Shown piece by piece: positions 5,106 through 6,771 of a stretch of 6,771 bases of DNA. Source of the stretch: Fidelibacterota bacterium TMED108. Lineage in GTDB: Bacteria > Fidelibacterota > Marinisomatia > Marinisomatales > TCS55. The position numbers were made by a program, and so were the translations under genes. The DNA is taken from positions 1 through 6,771 of the forward strand of contig NHFJ01000011.1 of the NCBI GenBank assembly GCA_002172545.1, given 5' to 3'. Under the pieces are notes generated by a model that was not told where the DNA came from, did not search any database, and worked only from the letters and a program-made list of their open reading frames with translations. The first letter of the stretch is position 1; every line of letters starts with the position of its first letter.

Positions 5106-6383
5106 TCAGGGTTGCCTGTAAACAACACCATCTTTCATTACAAAAACCACATTTTTAGTAACAGATATATCTTTTAATGGGTTACCATTTACCGCAACAA
5201 TATCCGCCTTCATTCCTTTTTGAATTTTACCCAAATCTTTTTGATTTAGGACTTCAGCAGCTACGCTTGTTGCAGCAAAAATAGCATCGATAGGTTTCAT
5301 TCCGGCCTCTACCATATATCTAAACTCATCTGCATTTTCTCCGTGCGGAGAAACTCCCATATCCGTACCAAATGCAATTTTCACACCTTCTTTATAGGCC
5401 ATGCCTAGGGTCTGTTTAATTTTAGGTCCGATTTCTAACGCTTTAGGGCGCACGATTTCAGGGAAATACCCTGGCTCTTTGGCTTTTTCATATACAAACT
5501 CACCTGCAGACACCGTAGGAACATAAAACGTACCATACTGCTTCATTAGTCTTGCGGTTGGTTTGTCCATCAATGTGCCGTGTTCGATTGTACGAACACC
5601 AGCCCGAATAGCGCGCTGCATCCCTTCTACTCCATGCGCATGCGCTGCAACGTGCATTTCATAATCTTTAGCAGTTTCAACAATTGCTCTGATTTCTTCT
5701 TCAGTAAACTGTGGATTCTGACCATTTTTAGCTACGCTTAGGACTCCTCCAGTTGCGGTAATCTTAATAAGGTCTGAACCGTCTTTATAGCGCTGCCTAA
5801 CAGCTTTCATCGCATCATCAACCCCGTTAACAACTGCCTCATGGGGGCCAGGATCTCCTTGAAATTTGCGATTTAATCCGCTAGAGGGATCAGCGTGACC
5901 GCCCGTTGTTCCAATGGAGCGACCTGCTGAAAAAATACGCGGACCTTTGATATATCCTTTATTGACTGCATCCCGGGCGGCAATCACAACTTCCCCACCT
6001 ACATCGCGCACTGTTGTAAATCCTGCGAGCAATGTTTTTTCTACCCACGGAACTGACCGATAAGCAAAATCTTCAGGATTCAAATAAAAATCCTCACTGT
6101 ATGATTGGGGACTTGATTGAGATCCCAAATGAACATGGAGATCCATCCACCCTGGAGTAACAGTTGCATTTTTTAGATCAATTACTGTATCGTCTGGATC
6201 TGCCTTTAAATAACCATTTTCTACATTCGCAATAAATCCATCTTTGATTATGATGGTTTGCTTAGTTTTCATTTTCTTAGTAACACCATCGATCATTGAT
6301 CCAGCATGGATCAATGTCTCTTGAGCAAATGCCATGGTTACACAAAACAAAATTATTGTTACGATTTGAATCAAAAATTTCAA
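5106..6383 (-). CDS. Secreted metal-dependent amidohydrolase, probable Xaa-Pro/Xaa-Arg dipeptidase type
   Basis: A 425-residue exported enzyme of the amidohydrolase superfamily (COG1228 type). The signal peptide covers residues 1-20 and is cut at AFA/Q21. The binuclear metal centre is complete: H83 and H85 (DLHVHLG), K207 (LIKITATGG, the Lys expected to be carboxylated), H248 (AAHAHG), H268 (TIEHGT) and D341 (AFGTDMG). The N- and C-terminal beta-sandwich strands are present, including VTPGWMD at 75-81 and the closing KADIVAVNGNPL (392-403) and VVFVMKDGVVY (412-422). Characterised relatives, such as the Caulobacter and environmental Xaa-Arg/Lys and prolyl dipeptidases, cleave dipeptides or carboxypeptidase substrates; some relatives hydrolyse other amides, so the substrate remains open. 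The start is TTG at 6383-6381: no ATG exists before residue 17, an AAGGAG site precedes the TTG by 8 bases, and only this start gives a full signal peptide. Confidence 0.92.
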   Translation of the reverse strand: MKFLIQIVTIILFCVTMAFAQETLIHAGSMIDGVTKKMKTKQTIIIKDGFIANVENGYLKADPDDTVIDLKNATVTPGWMDLHVHLGSQSSPQSYSEDFYLNPEDFAYRSVPWVEKTLLAGFTTVRDVGGEVVIAARDAVNKGYIKGPRIFSAGRSIGTTGGHADPSSGLNRKFQGDPGPHEAVVNGVDDAMKAVRQRYKDGSDLIKITATGGVLSVAKNGQNPQFTEEEIRAIVETAKDYEMHVAAHAHGVEGMQRAIRAGVRTIEHGTLMDKPTARLMKQYGTFYVPTVSAGEFVYEKAKEPGYFPEIVRPKALEIGPKIKQTLGMAYKEGVKIAFGTDMGVSPHGENADEFRYMVEAGMKPIDAIFAATSVAAEVLNQKDLGKIQKGMKADIVAVNGNPLKDISVTKNVVFVMKDGVVYRQP

Positions 6384-6391
6384 TTTATTAT

Positions 6392-6397
6392 CTCCTT
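6392..6397 (-). promoter_or_regulatory. Shine-Dalgarno site that decides the TTG start of the amidohydrolase
   Basis: On the - strand AAGGAG is followed by ATAATAAA and then TTG. The TAA stop of the upstream NTF2-like gene (6398-6396) overlaps the first bases of the site (TAAGGAG). This makes termination and re-initiation adjacent and supports both the operon and the non-ATG start. Confidence 0.78.
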
Positions 6398-6771
6398 ATT
6401 TTTCAATTGGACCTAATGGACTATTGCAATTTTCAGGCTCATTCGCGGTATAGGCCCAGTCCATCACCATCCACCTATTATTTACTCTGGTAAGCGTAAA
6501 GGATTCAGCTCCACAGTGAGAAAATTTTCCATCTAAATGAAAATCATAGGTTGTCCAAGCCATCGCAAGATCGCCGCGATACATGATGATTGGATCCCAC
6601 ATACGCTCATAATAATCGGTTGATTGATCTCCTGTCTGTTTGAAGAAATCTGAATTTGATCTAAAAGTCAAACCGTCAACGCGAACTCTAAACACGCGAC
6701 CTTCTTCTAGGACATGATACTTCGCTTTTTCTAAGTCATTGGTGCTGATAGCAACTAGCATCTCTTTTATC
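6396..6771 (-). CDS. NTF2/SnoaL-like domain protein (5' end beyond the window)
   Basis: The frame is open to the window edge, so this is a partial gene with about 124 visible residues. The first Met (6761) has no spaced SD site, and the codons before it (IKE-MLVAIS) read naturally into helix 1 of the fold. The true start, perhaps with a signal peptide like its neighbours, probably lies outside. The visible part has the order typical of NTF2-like (SnoaL/DUF4440) proteins: an N-terminal helix ending in NDLEKAKYHVLEEG, then strands, and the signature end DLAMAWTTYDFHLDGKF...ESFTLTRVNNRWMVMDWAYT, about residues 64-105 from that Met. Such proteins form cone-shaped dimers with a pocket; some are enzymes, many are binding or scaffold proteins. 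Two Cys (83 and 111) could form a disulfide if the protein is exported. Its stop overlaps the SD of the amidohydrolase, so both are in one operon. Confidence 0.8.
   Translation of the reverse strand, partial: IKEMLVAISTNDLEKAKYHVLEEGRVFRVRVDGLTFRSNSDFFKQTGDQSTDYYERMWDPIIMYRGDLAMAWTTYDFHLDGKFSHCGAESFTLTRVNNRWMVMDWAYTANEPENCNSPLGPIEK

Overview
The window looks like an AT-rich, free-living, probably marine bacterium of the FCB superphylum. My best guess is Marinimicrobia (SAR406), inferred rather than proven. The clues are short signal peptides that end just before Gln (cuts such as FS/QQ, AFA/Q and LC/Q), secreted peptidases typical of that lineage, and the AT-rich composition. Several genes nevertheless have good Shine-Dalgarno (SD) sites, and one starts with TTG. 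No phage, plasmid, insertion sequence or CRISPR signal was found.

Layout: a tRNA-Asp(GTC) and its terminator occupy the first ~105 bases on the + strand. Every protein gene is on the - strand. In transcription order (right to left) these are: the 3' part of an NTF2/SnoaL-like gene (to 6396), a secreted amidohydrolase of the Xaa-Pro/Xaa-Arg dipeptidase type (6383-5106, TTG start), a 68-residue two-helix membrane protein (5094-4888), a secreted P1/DmpA-family (S58) peptidase (4877-3720) and a zinc-ribbon Nudix hydrolase (3719-3186). Gaps are 0-12 bp or stop codons sit inside the next SD site, so this is almost certainly one operon with coupled translation. After a 303-bp gap come a large secreted M14 zinc carboxypeptidase with a glutamine-amidotransferase-like C-terminal part (2882-333) and a 70-residue two-helix membrane protein (322-110), which converges on the tRNA.

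How the genes fit together: three exported hydrolases of different mechanism (a binuclear-metal dipeptidase, an autoprocessing Ser N-terminal-nucleophile aminopeptidase and a mononuclear-zinc carboxypeptidase) suggest a locus for breaking down peptides or modified peptides in the cell envelope. The Nudix enzyme is the cytoplasmic outlier.

The most unusual part is the 303-bp gap (2883-3185). On the - strand it holds what looks like a compact structured RNA of about 150 nt: a -10-like TATAAC, then a 12-nt perfect complement of the canonical 16S rRNA 3' end, a possible 16-codon TTG-started ORF followed by stops in all three frames, two mutually exclusive helices (6 bp local versus 14 bp long-range), and a terminator with a 12-14 bp stem and a GAAA loop. 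The GAAA loop and the G-U pairs both indicate that the - strand is the functional RNA. It may be an attenuator for the M14 gene or a stand-alone small RNA; I do not recognise it as a known family.
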